Part shown: positions 11,437 through 22,957 of the stretch, in pieces
Layout of the letters: each line of letters opens with the position of its first letter
Numbering within the stretch: the stretch's first letter is position 1
The notes under the pieces: generated by a model
What the model saw: the letters and a program-made list of their open reading frames with translations, nothing else
Told to the model about the DNA's origin: nothing
The model's database searches: none
Assembly (NCBI GenBank): GCA_026873275.1
Contig: JANTUC010000009.1
Span: 1,612,001 to 1,676,000, forward strand
Origin: Pseudopithomyces maydicus
Taxonomy: Eukaryota; Ascomycota; Dothideomycetes; Pleosporales; Didymosphaeriaceae
Reading direction: 5' to 3'
DNA: 64,000 nt
Made by a program: the position numbers and the translations under genes

Positions 11437-13780
11437 ATGCTGAGCTATTCAGATCGCCATAGATTTGAGGAAATCCGCTCGCGGTGGGAAGCTGCGCAGA
11501 TACTGAGTGACAACAACCAATCACATATGGTCGGCCGCAAGGAGAAATCTGCTGTAGTGGACAGCGACGACACCACAAACGCGAGCAAGTTCAGGCGGAA
11601 GCTGAGCCATGGCTTGTCCTTCATTTCACTCACGCAGCGCCGGACCACGCCGGTGCGTCCATTGTTGCCCCAAAATAACCTGACCACTGCTGTCGATATC
11701 CCGGATCCACAACTACACAAGTCAACGAGACTCTTGTCTCCGATGCAAGCTCTACCGGTTCGTAGTTCTCCGGCGGTTCAGAAACTGGCTTCGAGCAACA
11801 ACGTGAGTCTGCAGAGCAGTGGGGACCCTGATGCCACACCCAAGCAGCTCCCGCGCTCCCGCACCATGAGCTTCATACCACGTCCTAGCCGAAGTGAATC
11901 CCGATCCTACGGAATCGATACTGACCAATCGTCTACGGCGTATGCTCCTACGTTCACTGTAGAGGACGAAGCTCGCGCCACACCCTCGAAAATTCCCTCA
12001 CCTGAACTCACTTCTCAAGTACGCCGAAAGTCGAGCCCTCGCCAGTATCAGAAGGCCCTTACGGCCCAGCAGGAAAAGCACGTAGCAGCTGGGAATGCTT
12101 TCGCTAGGTCTCAAGTCCAGTCGCTCTCGAAACCCTCGCCAGTGCGCTCATACACAACACCGAATTTGGTGGCAAAGGAGTTGAATCCATCATACTCTGT
12201 TCATTTTATGTCGCCACGGCGGCCACAGCAGCAAAGAATAACAGGCATCCCGCAGCCTCACAAGCCCAACGTAAAAGAGAATTCGATGCCGACCACTCAA
12301 CGGCACGTCAAAAGGTTGTCGAATATTCAAGAGCATTCGCCGTCCTCTCCAAGACGGGAGAAATCCCGGCGGGAAAGTGTGATGGCCCCTACGGTGGCAT
12401 CGAAGAGGAGATCTACTGGGCCTGTCAACGTCCATGCCCCACGCAAACAAGGACTTTGTGCTACACCGCCGGTATCGAGCAAACGCAAAACTTCACAAGC
12501 TCCGTCCCAGACATCTCTATCGGATCAACGAGCGGTACCTAAAAAACGGAGTCCCATTAAGAATACAAATTCACTATCTGCTTCAAATGGAAATGTGGTT
12601 ACGCAGTCGCGATTGTTAGGACCCGTCAGTCCGCTCACTTCGGTGGCGAGGGGCACTGCATCTACACATGCTTCCCTGCCTCGAGCAACTACAGAGAAAG
12701 ACCTTCGCAAACGCACGTTCTCCACCCCGTATAGAAAGAAGACAGGAACCATGTTGGCACGAGGTTTGGCTGGTATGAACAACGAGGTGAGACTCCCTCG
12801 CTCCTCTACCTACCATCACTTCGCGGATATGAATGATGATATCCCGCCGGTACCGCCTATTCCAGAGAAGTATAAAAGTATATCTATGCCTTTGTTTCCT
12901 GCATCAGACGACCCGGAGGGAAGCGTCCTGGTGCCGAAATTTCAAGAACCCGATCCAAAGGAGATGGACTTGGATAGTGGCAGTCTGCTTTCAAGTGATA
13001 GCTACCTCGTTGTTTCTCCTGTGATGGTGGATACCACCCAAAGACAGAAAAGCAATTTCATAGACGGTATCCGCCAAAGCAGGAAATCGTTATTGCCAAA
13101 GAGCAAGTCCAAGCTCAGCATCGAAGTCCCTGGGTCTGGTCGTACACTTAGTACCACAGCACTGTTATCTGCCAAATCTAGTGGATCGTGGTCTGAGAAG
13201 ACCCCAAAGAGCTTGGATATTGCTGACATTAGTGTTGACTCGCAGGTGAAAGATTATATGCCAGCGTTATATTGGGCTGGGCGATTCCAATCAAAATTCG
13301 ATCACTGGCGAACGGAAGCGATGCAGGTTGAACTTGATCCAGAATTTAACATAGAGGGACCGCTCGCGCACTACAGCATTCGCCAAGAGAAAGAAGCAGT
13401 ATGTTGCATCTTCCTTCAGCTTCGTGACTTGTGTTTCTCGCATCAGGCCTCGGACAGTCTATGGGTAAGCCGTAATTCTCTAGAATCACTATAATCAGTA
13501 CTGACCGCAGACTCAGGAGTTTGAACACAAATACCGACAGGACCACAATTTGCTCGATGTTTCCTCGGACTTGCCACCGCTCAATCCCAAACCGGATGAT
13601 GGATTTTCGAAGGGACCATGGGGTCGCGCTATCCGAAAAATGACCCCTCGGAAGAGTAGCTTTGTCAATTTGTTAAAAGGCAAGGGCTGGGTCACAGACG
13701 AACTGAAGTTTACGGATGGTGCGAATGATTCCGAATACACGTTCAGCGAAGTCTTCGACTCAGGTGAGGACGGTCATTGA
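11437..13780 (+). CDS. Large Ser-rich hypothetical protein
   Basis: Two exons (11437-13464, 13511-13780; 46-base intron), 765 residues. I do not recognise a named family. The first 600 residues are rich in Ser, Arg, Pro and Lys with many S-P sites and are probably disordered. A folded block of about 100 residues (roughly 605-705) begins MPALYWAGRFQSKFDHWRTE, is split by the intron and continues into exon 2; this part looks conserved in character, with aromatic residues and Cys. Basic S/T-P motifs suggest a phosphorylated regulatory or scaffold protein, but that is inference. There is no signal peptide or membrane segment. The ATG at MLSYSDRHRF is preferred to an in-frame upstream triplet because the upstream part reads as leader. 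Confidence 0.75.
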
Positions 13781-14179
13781 GAGATGGTCAGCTTGAGAGG
13801 TGAAGGACGATATATTTAACAGAGATATCACGTCCCAGCGCGACGAGGAAATGGCAAGGTATGACGGGAGGAAACAAAACGACGAGATGATGACATGTGC
13901 TTGTATCATTTGGAGTTCTCATGGCATCAGTGCAGCGGGGCTTGATGCCGATCTATGCGACTGGGTTTTGCGCGTGATAAATGCACGCAAGAGATAATAG
14001 CTATTAGCAATGGCCACATCGGTCGTTACAATCAGAGTTTGGTGTTTCTCCGAACGAACTCAAGTTTTTGGAAGTTACTCGGTGTATTTTCGCCACCGTG
14101 AGCAGAGCACGGTAGTATGTACATATATGTCGACCACGTCGACCACACTTATCATTCCAAATATCCTCATCACAGATAC
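13781..14179. other. Intergenic region between convergent genes
   Basis: About 400 bases between two convergent stop codons; holds both 3' ends. A GTCGACCAC duplication at 14129-14146 is the only local structure noticed. Confidence 0.5.
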
Positions 14180-15213
14180 CTAAGACGGCACATTAGGCAA
14201 CTTATCGAATCCCTCCGGAATCTCTCCCTCCTGTGGACCAGGCTTGGCCTTCTCCGCCTTCCCCTCATCACCATCTTTCTTCCCCTTAGCAGGCTTAGGC
14301 GACAGCTCGTCCGTGATATTCTGAGGGTCCTTCCACGCGAGGGCGATGTACTTGGTGTGGCTTCCGCGCGCGAAAACCTCGTCGGACGAGTTCTTGAAGA
14401 GGATGGAGGTGTAGGCGAGGGTTTTGCCGACTGACGTGAAGGGGAGGGGTTAGCTTGGTGGGGTAATTGGGATGGATCGGCGAATGGAGAATAGAGACGA
14501 GGGAGAGATGGAGGGAAAGGAAGTGGGAGAAGAGGAGGGGATGGAGGGAAAATGGAGAGAGGGACATGGATGGTGAGGTGGTAAACATACACTTATCACA
14601 CGATACTTCGGCTTTCACAACGTCCCCTACCTTGCCGCCGGAGGAGAGGTAGGTCACATTCAGGTCAGTGGATACACCGGTTGCGAAGAGCCCGCGGGAG
14701 GCGACGGCGAGGGAGCCGCCGAGGTCGACTGTGAGACTGTGAGCGAGCGCGTTTTGGTGCTAGGGATACCAGGTTGAACGTACCCATGCTGGCGATAGTT
14801 CCGCCATGGAGGATTTTGAGACGGTTCTTTAAGAGAAGGATGAGTCAGAATTTGGGAGGTGGGATGCGACGGGAAAGTGGGTATGGGGATTGACAGACGG
14901 TGTGGTGTTGCTCGATGGGGAGCTCGAATTTTACGCGGCCGGGGACGGCATGGGTTACTTTTAGCTGAGGTTGAGGTCAGATGTGAGAGATTGAGCTTCT
15001 TTGGGCTGTAACGTACGCCATCGAGGAGCCTGCCGTTGTGTAAATGCTTAAAGAATGATTACCGCGATTGGATAGACTGACCTCGGTTCCAGACCGGACG
15101 ATGCGCGGAACGACTCCCACACCTAGTCAATTGGTGAGATTTACCGTGTTCTCATTTTCTTCCACTAATTCAAATCGAAAACATACCGATCGCACAAACT
15201 TCAACGCAGGCAT
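14180..15213 (-). CDS. HGG-type acyl-CoA thioesterase (4HBT/ACOT13-like)
   Basis: Seven exons (15187-15213, 15082-15122, 15017-15029, 14899-14964, 14784-14826, 14591-14728, 14180-14430), 192 residues. All junctions have GT-AG borders and keep frame. Hotdog-fold thioesterases of this group hydrolyse acyl-CoA in the mitochondrion or cytosol. The hallmark HGG motif is present (LHGGTIASMVD, at about residues 59-69), with the catalytic Asp/Asn-type residue on the following helix (DLGGSLAVASRG). The second half carries TYLSSGGKVGDVV and a beta-rich segment ending YIALAWKD. The last 50 residues are a Lys/Pro-rich tail not usual for the family. The third exon is only 13 bases. The gene is divergent from Tfb2. 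Confidence 0.88.
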
Positions 15214-15473
15214 CTTACAATATACAGTGATAGAGTCGTGTAGGAGTGACGTCTGTTTCCGCTCGGCAATTCGGAGAACCGCCCGCATAGCGAGCAGGGG
15301 GCGGGGCGGAATCCTTGGCGCGGGCCCCGACGTCAATGAAGTTGCGACTTTACGGCCGCCTGCGTCCTTTACTCGCGACCGTTCCCCACGCGACTTAAAA
15401 GGACCGCCTGCAACCCCGGCACAGGATCATGATACCACGGTAGTCCATACACACTCAGCCCACATCCACCACG

Positions 15474-16981
15474 ATGTCGGTCTCGTCCTTCCAAGCGCTC
15501 GATTACCTCGAGCAGCTGCCTGTGCAGACGCACAGGAAGCTCTACGAGCAGCCGTCGACTGTGCTGGCGATATTCCGGTGCATGCTGCCGCATCTAGGTT
15601 TGTTTCCCTCAGCTGCGCATTGTGGAAGGCTCCGTAGCTAATGTGTATACGCGTAGCAAAGTCGATCGTCATGGCGCTGCTCTACATGCCCACGGCGTTT
15701 CCTGCCGCCGACCTAGATGCGTGGTTCCGCGCCGAATCCGCGCAGACGAAACGAGGCGCCATGCAGATCCTCGAGAAGCTGCACATCATCGTTGCGAAAC
15801 AGGATGACGACCGGAAGTTGCAGTATGAATTGTACAAGAGCTTTGCTTCGTCGCTGCGGCAGGCGTTGGAGGGCAGCGGTTCGCATAGGTCGTTTGGCGT
15901 GCCGTCGCATGAGAGTAAAGAGCGGAGGGTGAGCGTGGAGTTCTTGGATGAGTATTCGCAGCGGCAATGGGAGAATATCTTGTTCTATCTGGTGGGGAAT
16001 ACGGTTGGGTTTAAGAATCCGGGAGGGGAGGATATTGGGAAGGGAACAAAGACGTTGCTGCAATTGGCAGGCTTTTACAATGGACGGATTACACAGGATG
16101 GATTTACGTTTGTGCTCAGGGATACGAATGCGCAGGTTTGGAGCCTGTTGGTTGCTTATTTGAAGAATGCTCCAGTGGTTAGTCTCCCTCCTCCTCCTTG
16201 ACCATTCGAACTTTACTGATATGGTACATTTCAACAGCAACAAATGTCTGAGACCGACATTCTCAATTTCCTCTTCATGCTGGGCTCCCTCGAACTAGGC
16301 CAAGACTACTCCACCGCGACCCTCTCCGCCACCCAACTCCAAATGCTCGAAGACCTTGCTGAGTTCGGCATCATTTACCGCTCCAACAAAAACTCCAACA
16401 CCTTCTACCCCACCCGCCTCGCCGTAACCCTCACTTCGGACGCCGGGGCCTTCGCCCAAAGCACCACAAAGCAATCCGACATTGGCGGCGGCTCCAACTC
16501 TAAAAACTTCATCATCCTCGAAACAAACTACCGCCTCTACGCATACACGAATTCCCTCCTCCAAATCGCGATCCTCTCCCTCTTCACCCGCCTCCGCACC
16601 CGCTTCCCCAACCTCGTCTCCGGAAAAATCACCCGCAACTCCATCGGCAAGGCCATCGAGCTGGGTATCACATCCGCCCAGGTCATCGAGTACCTCGACA
16701 CGCACGCCCACCCACAGATGCAGAAGACGAAGCCTTTCCTCCCGCCTACCGTCATGGATCAGATCCGCCTCTGGGAGTATGAGCGCGAGCGCATGGAGAC
16801 GAATCCAGGGTTCTTGATGAAGGGGTTTGCGCGGCCGGAGGATTACAGGGAGTACGTGCAGTATGCGAAGGATAATGGAGTATTGGTGTGGAGAAATGAT
16901 AAGCTGAGGATGTTTTTCATCGATAGTATTGACGTGGTGGGGGCGAAGATTCAGAGGGATATGCAAAAGGCGAGGGCGTGA
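15474..16981 (+). CDS. tfb2: TFIIH core subunit Tfb2 (p52)
   Basis: Three exons (15474-15597, 15657-16177, 16238-16981), 462 residues, normal length for fungal Tfb2. The protein is part of the TFIIH core, binds the XPB/Ssl2 helicase and acts in Pol II initiation and nucleotide excision repair in the nucleus. The sequence follows the Tfb2 family throughout: an N-terminal helical region (LDYLEQLPVQTHRKLYEQP), the central QWENILFYLVG block, FLFMLGSLELGQDY, then NFIILETNYRLYAYT and a C-terminal clutch domain with QIRLWEYERER. The first intron splits an Ala codon, the second lies between Val and Gln. It shares a 260-base divergent promoter with the thioesterase. Confidence 0.95.
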
Positions 16982-17977
16982 GGGGTGAAAAAAATGGGAG
17001 AAGAGGTTATTTTAGGAGGGAGGGTTGGCTGGCGTTTCAGAGGCGTAAAATGGGATGATGGGAATATATCCCGGTAAGATAGAGAGAGGACTGGATTTGG
17101 AATCAGTAGGATATTTGTAGAATTACGGTTCACTTCATAGATTCTGGCGCTTCGAATTTTTCGAATACCTCGAGTGGCGATCACATATGTCTGTATGCTA
17201 GTTTGCTAATGTTCCCGCGAGTATGTACCTTGAGATGATGATGGTCTCCATCGCGAATAAGCCCTTCAATAAGATCAGATGACGACCATCTATATAACAC
17301 CCTCGTTCTCGCAGTGATTCCCTCCACATACACAGAATTGCAAATACCTCGTGACTAAAATGTTTGATGACCCCCTAAATGCGAGCTGCTGCCGTTTCTA
17401 AAACCCGTATGGCTGGAACACATGGGGAGGTTTTGCGTTTCTAAAATAAAAAGATATGGTGGATGCAACGAATGATTGGTGCGTCCAGCAAAATAAAAAG
17501 TAGTTTCTTCTTATCTATGGGGGAGTAAGTGCGGGAGGTTGCGCTTTAAAAAAGACTCGTTGTGGACGATGTTTTGTCTTTAATAGGAAAGTCAGGAAGG
17601 AATGTACCATGTGCGGGTGGCGGTGGTGGACTTTTGGGAGAATGCAGATGGTATGTGGACAAAAAGAGCGGATTGTGGTGGTGGTGATGATGATGATGAT
17701 TATGATGATGATGATGGAGAGGAGGAGGAGCCTCAGCTCGACTCAAACTTTCTTGATCTCTTATGTTTATGTGTTTTAGTATCAGGAGTTTCGTAGATAT
17801 CGTGACAAGGGTAAGAATATGTATATGTATATACACGCCGTTTTTCATTCATTTAGTTAGCTGACTGCACCTGTTCTTTTTTTTTATAAATGATATATAT
17901 GTACATCTAAAAAGAAAATCCATCATGCGCCTATCCTAATGACTGCAAATTCTATCCCATGAATTCCTCAGCAACAA
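16982..17977. other. Intergenic region with GAT microsatellite
   Basis: About 1 kb between convergent genes, AT-rich in its right half. A GAT/TGA trinucleotide run lies at about 17683-17723. Some ORFs cross this run (they would encode poly-Asp or poly-His) and are not credible genes. Confidence 0.55.
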
Positions 17978-19977
17978 TCAGGGAAGTTCTCCTCCTTCCA
18001 AATGGTCTGCACCATCACCCACACCCGCGCCTACTTTTGGATGTTTGTTCTTAGGAACACCTCCCTTGACCCCCCAATTAGCCGGCCTTTTCCACGCATT
18101 CCTATCTTTCCTCCATCTTGTGGCAACGGCACGGATCATGTCCCTTAATTCCTTATGCTGCGGAGTCTGTTGATTTGGCTGTCGGTTTCTAGGGTCTTTT
18201 ATCCAGCGTTGTTCCGCTTGTCTCAAATGCGTGTCCATAGTGTACTGCGTTCTAGCTACTGCTGTCGTGAATTTCGCGTCCATATATACGTCCCAATGGT
18301 TTCTGAGACCCATTCGTCTCCATGCTGTGTAGGGTTGGCCGTTTACGGTACGTTGGTGCTGAGGGAGTGCTTCATCAACAGCAGCAATAATTTTGCCGAT
18401 TCTTGTTTTTTCCTTTCCAAGTATGGCGTTGACTTTCGGCGTTTTCATGTATCTGATTTCAATGTAAGATTTCGCTCAAACGAAAAAAAAAACGGGGATT
18501 CATGTGACTCACGAGTGCGCTCCTAAAAGTGCTTTGAGTTTTATCATGCCTTTGCGCGCGGTGGCAGGTGTGGTATTTCGTCCCGCAACATAGCGTTTCA
18601 TCTTTGCGATGTCAAATATTCCAGCGGTAGTTTTCCTGCTCCACATCTCTTTTTTGGGAATCTGGTTTAGTGTATCTTGAAGAAACGCAAATTCGTCTTT
18701 GTATCCTGTTGCAGAAGGATAGAAATGTGCGACATGCTCGTTTGGTGTCAAGGTTCTACCACCGACAGGAACAGCGGGACTTTGGTTCCAAACCTTCTTC
18801 CAGAACTCGCAGAAGTCTACGTTCCCCGTCATTCCTGGCTCTGGGTCCGGTCTTTGAGGCAGCCTGTCGTTGAGCCAAGTCCAAAAATTCGTCACTGTGC
18901 TCCATTCTAGTGTATGTTCAACATCGAATAAAGATTCAATACGGCTTTGTTGTCTTCGGTGGTAAGGACCACCCACAAATTGAAAGTTGAGACAAGTGTT
19001 TGGCATTGAATAGCCGTATGCTAACGCATTGGTTGACATTTCTCCACGATTTGGATAATCATTCGCGCTGATCGTAACGCCACAGCCTTGTGCAGACTTT
19101 TTGCTAGCTCGTTTCACAAGCTGCGATGGTGTATCGGTGAGTGGTTCAATCTCGTTGCGTTTTACCAAATTATCAGACCGTGCTAAGGCTGCAAATTCTT
19201 GTCTCACCTGTTGATTCAAGACTTTGCATGATAAAGATGGTTCACTTTTTTCGATGTCGTCTTGGTCTTTGAGGATGGTCGAGATTGAGTTTTTGAGGCA
19301 TGAGCATTCGGCTTCGAGGTTGGCTTGGGGCCTCGATGCGTCTTAGGCTTATTCCCCTTACGATTGGATGACTTGGAAGGAGCTTTCTTTTGGCTTGACT
19401 GCTTCTTTTTTGGAGTTTTCTTCGGTCGACTAGGTCTTGGACGTTTGGTCCGTCCGCCCCGAGCTCGTCTGCGAACAAGATTTTTGTTGGCCAATCGAGA
19501 ATGCTCCCCCTTAGATAACTCATTTGTTCCAGATTCAAGGATAGATTCCAGCGTAGCAAGATTATCTTCGCGGTCTTCCCCATAGAACCCGATGTCATCG
19601 ATATCTCTTTGACGGAGATGAGTGTGATGTAGGTCGAAGATAAGATTGTCTGTAATGAAATCACCACCCCAAACGTGATTTTTCCGGATACAAAGGCTAA
19701 ATATAGAGTCAAAGGCCGCAGAACACTCCTCAGATGAAAGTTTGGCTCCGTCTTGTACTGGGACAATCTGGAACGAGATGTCCCCTTCCTGAAAAGTAAG
19801 TATGTCTTCTACATTGACATGCTTTGTACAGAATTTAGAAACTGCATCCTTCTGCTTCGAGGAAAGCACTTCAGCTGTAGGAGATACATCTTTATGGATG
19901 GGATGTTCAAAATGGCAGTCAATCGCGCAGCCAACTCCGAGAAGTGCCGCAACGAAAGGAAACCAAATAGCCCTCAT
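17978..19977 (-). CDS. Secreted protein with killer-toxin-like chitinase C-terminal module, no catalytic domain
   Basis: Proposed exons 19362-19977, 18513-19266 and 17978-18452, 614 residues. A signal peptide is clear (MRAIWFPFVAALLGVGCA, then acidic/Cys sequence). Residues about 20-160 form an unknown domain. It is followed by a very Lys/Arg/Ser/Pro-rich linker near residues 165-205. The C-terminal half contains FDVEHTLEW, a GPYHRRQQSRIESLFDV segment and, across intron 2, TPKVNAILGKEKTRIG. From memory this resembles the region after the GH18 domain in fungal killer-toxin-like proteins; no GH18 catalytic motif is present here. Intron 2 (GTGAGT, 60 bases) is secure. Intron 1 is less certain: a 95-base GTAAGG intron restores frame, but other acceptors nearby would retain a Cys-containing segment. 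A TATAAA lies about 190 bases upstream. The function is not known, and toxicity is not shown. Confidence 0.65.
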
Positions 19978-21202
19978 TAGAAGTAGGACTCCAGATGAAG
20001 GTTGTCGATAAACAAAAAACTGGATACAGAACGCTGATAATGGATGAAGGGCGGTTGATAATCGTGTAGGAAACAAAAAGACACGGATACAACAGGAACT
20101 GGTGCGTGGTAAGGACTGACAGAAGGTTGGTACGGTATGAAATAAGAAATCACAAACTTCGCAACTCTTTATACTCATAGAGATTAATCGGTGAGTTATG
20201 AATACAAGTAGTGAATCCCAAACGCTGTGCTACCGGACTTTGTCAGGCGTTGATCTCATCATAAATCTCGAGGAACTCCGCCGAATGATGCGTGCTTACC
20301 ATCTTACATCAACCGAATACTGAAAACTTGGGTTTTTACTCGTTAAGTGCTATGATGGGGTAACATGCGGCTACTACTTATCATTGAACTGGAAAATCCA
20401 GCTCTGAATTACGGTCCCAACGAAGCTGTAATGATATAAATGCAATTGGAGAGCACAATGTAAGTCTAATCGAGTAACGAGCGTGCATAGAGGCTGTGTG
20501 CTCCTTACAGAAAAAAGGCAACAGCTTTGTGGTACCTAGGCTTGAAACCGGAGACCACAAGGCAGTTTGCACGGCTCTATGCCGCATTATCGGACAACTA
20601 GCAGTAGAACCTCACTCGAACTTCTGAAAATCAACGCATTACAAACCAAAGTGCCCAATAAAATTGTTCCAGTTTTTCAATAATCCGACGACAGCAATAT
20701 AATAAATACAATACGTTCACGTGTGAAACGTTATTGAAATTCTTAACAAATTCTGAGAATACGGCGGGCTGCCCAACTGTTGGTTCTCGAAATTCAAACG
20801 ATACGTGACATCTCTCACGAAAAGATGAACAGATCATCGGTCTTCGTCTCGGGGCAGCTGACGTTCGGACTTGTCCTATTTGAGCTAGCGCGTGCGGCGT
20901 GGGATCACGGAGCCTATACGCCGCCCCCATTGCTCTTCAACCCCGACAAGTCGTCCATTATTTACTATTTCTAGTATCGTGCTGATTCAGAGCGTTGAAC
21001 TGGACGACTTATGATTACCCATAGATCTCCACGGTTCCCTTTGCTGTCCGCGTTCGCAACGCTCAGCTAATCACGTTGTTACTTTACCACCCTCTGGAAC
21101 ATCTCACCATAGTTTGTTCTCACATACTGTCCTAGCTCCCGATGATACTCACACATACACTGTAAATGATTTAAGACATCCAGAAACAAAAAGCGCAAAA
21201 CA
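19978..21202. other. Intergenic region between divergent genes
   Basis: 1.2 kb, AT-rich, between the secreted-protein gene and the F-box-like gene. Only short, unsupported reading frames are present. No repeat or RNA gene seen. Confidence 0.5.
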
Positions 21203-22957
21203 ATGGAAAATCTAGCACAGGAACTTATCGACCACATCAGCAGCTACCTTGATCGGTATGACCTGCGCGCTACCCTCACTGTCAACTCGAAATTCCAGGC
21301 CGCAGCTGAACGATTCTGTGGGGCTTTCGAGAGTTTTGAACTCAGTGAGAGATCAGTAGACACATTTCTGAACACATTCTCTGGTAGACACTTTCGCCAT
21401 TTGCGACATGTATACTTCGCCACAGCCCTGGTCCCGAAAGACTTTCCGCCTAAATACACCTGGGGCGACCCTTCCACGGTTGATGAGGACGACCTGCCCC
21501 TATGCCGTGAGACGAAAAAGGCACTGAATGAGTATGACGAGTCTTTTACCGAACAGATCACGTTCCTTTTTCAAACCCTCAGCTCTGTGGAGCATGCGGT
21601 TGATGGGACGTACAGGCCAGGCAATATCAGCCTTACAATTTTCACCCCAACGATGGAGCTAGACCCGTCTATCTTTTGTCCTCATCGCGCTTTCGTCAGC
21701 TGGCGTGTCCGTATCAACGAGCCCGGGGCTCTCCCAACACTGAATTCTGTAAGACGGCTCCGAATCGAGAATGGGGCAAAGTTCGAGCCGTTCGAGCGGG
21801 ATCCTCCGATCACTCTACGTAAAGTTGAGCTTAGAGTATTATTGGACTTATCCTACAAGTTTCCGAAATTGGAGCACCTGGCATGTGGAATTGGAGGGGA
21901 CGAGTGGCCGACACCCCTCTCAGAAGAAGTCACATCACACCTTTACCACGTTTACCAAGGCCCGCGCCGAGATACCCGCCATGAGTTTGCAAAGTGCATG
22001 GAGCTATCATCACTGCCTGTCAATCTTCGCGAGGTTGCCTTGAATTTCATTGCACCTTACTCGCATCTTCGATATATCGATCAAGGTATTCCTATGCCAA
22101 ATCTCGAGAGCCCTTATCTGTACGACCCTTTTAGTACCAGCTTACGTATTTCATCTTACTTATTGAGGCGCATGTGTCTCTTCGCCGTCGTGGACAAGAC
22201 ACTTTTCTGGCCAGTAGATGACAACAAAACACCCTCGTGGCCACATCTTGAGATTATCGACGTCTGTTTCCACATCATATCTCCTTCAGGAAAATGGTAC
22301 TTCCAAGGTTTACAAGGGGAGACTTGTATGAGCGGTTATGAACTCGATGACAGCGCCTATCCTCCATTTGAGACTACCGCAGATGATGAGGATTGGTGTG
22401 ACCGCATTGATTACATCGATACGGATGTAACCAGTCCTGCACAATTTCGCGTCATGCCTAACAAACATACCATATCACCCCTTTTAGAGGCTTTTGTTAA
22501 GGCTACGGACTGTATGCCCCAGCTAAAGGAAGCGGTTATCTGGTGTCCGCTACACTTTGATGACCGACACATGCAAGAGACGTCCGGAGATGATGTTGTA
22601 TCAGAACTGACCCAAGGGATACCTTCCAACCTAGCATGGGGTATTGCGTATACAAGACCATACGAACCAGCCTTCAATGACAGTGATGACGAACATATCA
22701 CTGCTTCGAGGCAATTGTGGTGGTTCGTGGGCAACAAGTGGCGCCCAGACTCCAAGTTACACGAACTCTTTCAGAAGATCGGTTCCCAAAAACATGGAAA
22801 AGATTTGGTTGAACACTGGGAGCATCCATACTACGGTGATGGACTTGTCGAAGATGGGGTATTTGAGAGACATCGGCAGCGGTTATTTCCCAATTTCGGG
22901 GAATTCGAGAGACGTCAACGGCCGTTGTTCCCCAATTTCAAGGATTTCTGGAATTGA
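21203..22957 (+). CDS. F-box-like protein
   Basis: Intronless, 584 residues. The first 45 residues read as an F-box (N-L-A-Q-E-L-I-D-H-I-S-S-Y-L, then DLRATLTVNSKFQAAAE), the motif that binds Skp1 in SCF ubiquitin ligases. The rest is a long acidic and aromatic region without obvious leucine-rich repeats, as in the many lineage-specific F-box proteins of filamentous ascomycetes. A near-duplicate pair near the C-terminus, RHRQRLFPNFGEFE and RRQRPLFPNF, is an internal repeat of about 15 residues. Substrate unknown. No signal peptide or membrane segment. Start chosen at the first ATG, which directly precedes the F-box. Confidence 0.85.
   Translation: MENLAQELIDHISSYLDRYDLRATLTVNSKFQAAAERFCGAFESFELSERSVDTFLNTFSGRHFRHLRHVYFATALVPKDFPPKYTWGDPSTVDEDDLPLCRETKKALNEYDESFTEQITFLFQTLSSVEHAVDGTYRPGNISLTIFTPTMELDPSIFCPHRAFVSWRVRINEPGALPTLNSVRRLRIENGAKFEPFERDPPITLRKVELRVLLDLSYKFPKLEHLACGIGGDEWPTPLSEEVTSHLYHVYQGPRRDTRHEFAKCMELSSLPVNLREVALNFIAPYSHLRYIDQGIPMPNLESPYLYDPFSTSLRISSYLLRRMCLFAVVDKTLFWPVDDNKTPSWPHLEIIDVCFHIISPSGKWYFQGLQGETCMSGYELDDSAYPPFETTADDEDWCDRIDYIDTDVTSPAQFRVMPNKHTISPLLEAFVKATDCMPQLKEAVIWCPLHFDDRHMQETSGDDVVSELTQGIPSNLAWGIAYTRPYEPAFNDSDDEHITASRQLWWFVGNKWRPDSKLHELFQKIGSQKHGKDLVEHWEHPYYGDGLVEDGVFERHRQRLFPNFGEFERRQRPLFPNFKDFWN

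Noticed and set aside
17683..17723. Poly-His or poly-Asp coding frame.
   Set aside because: It is a GAT trinucleotide repeat in an AT-rich intergenic region.
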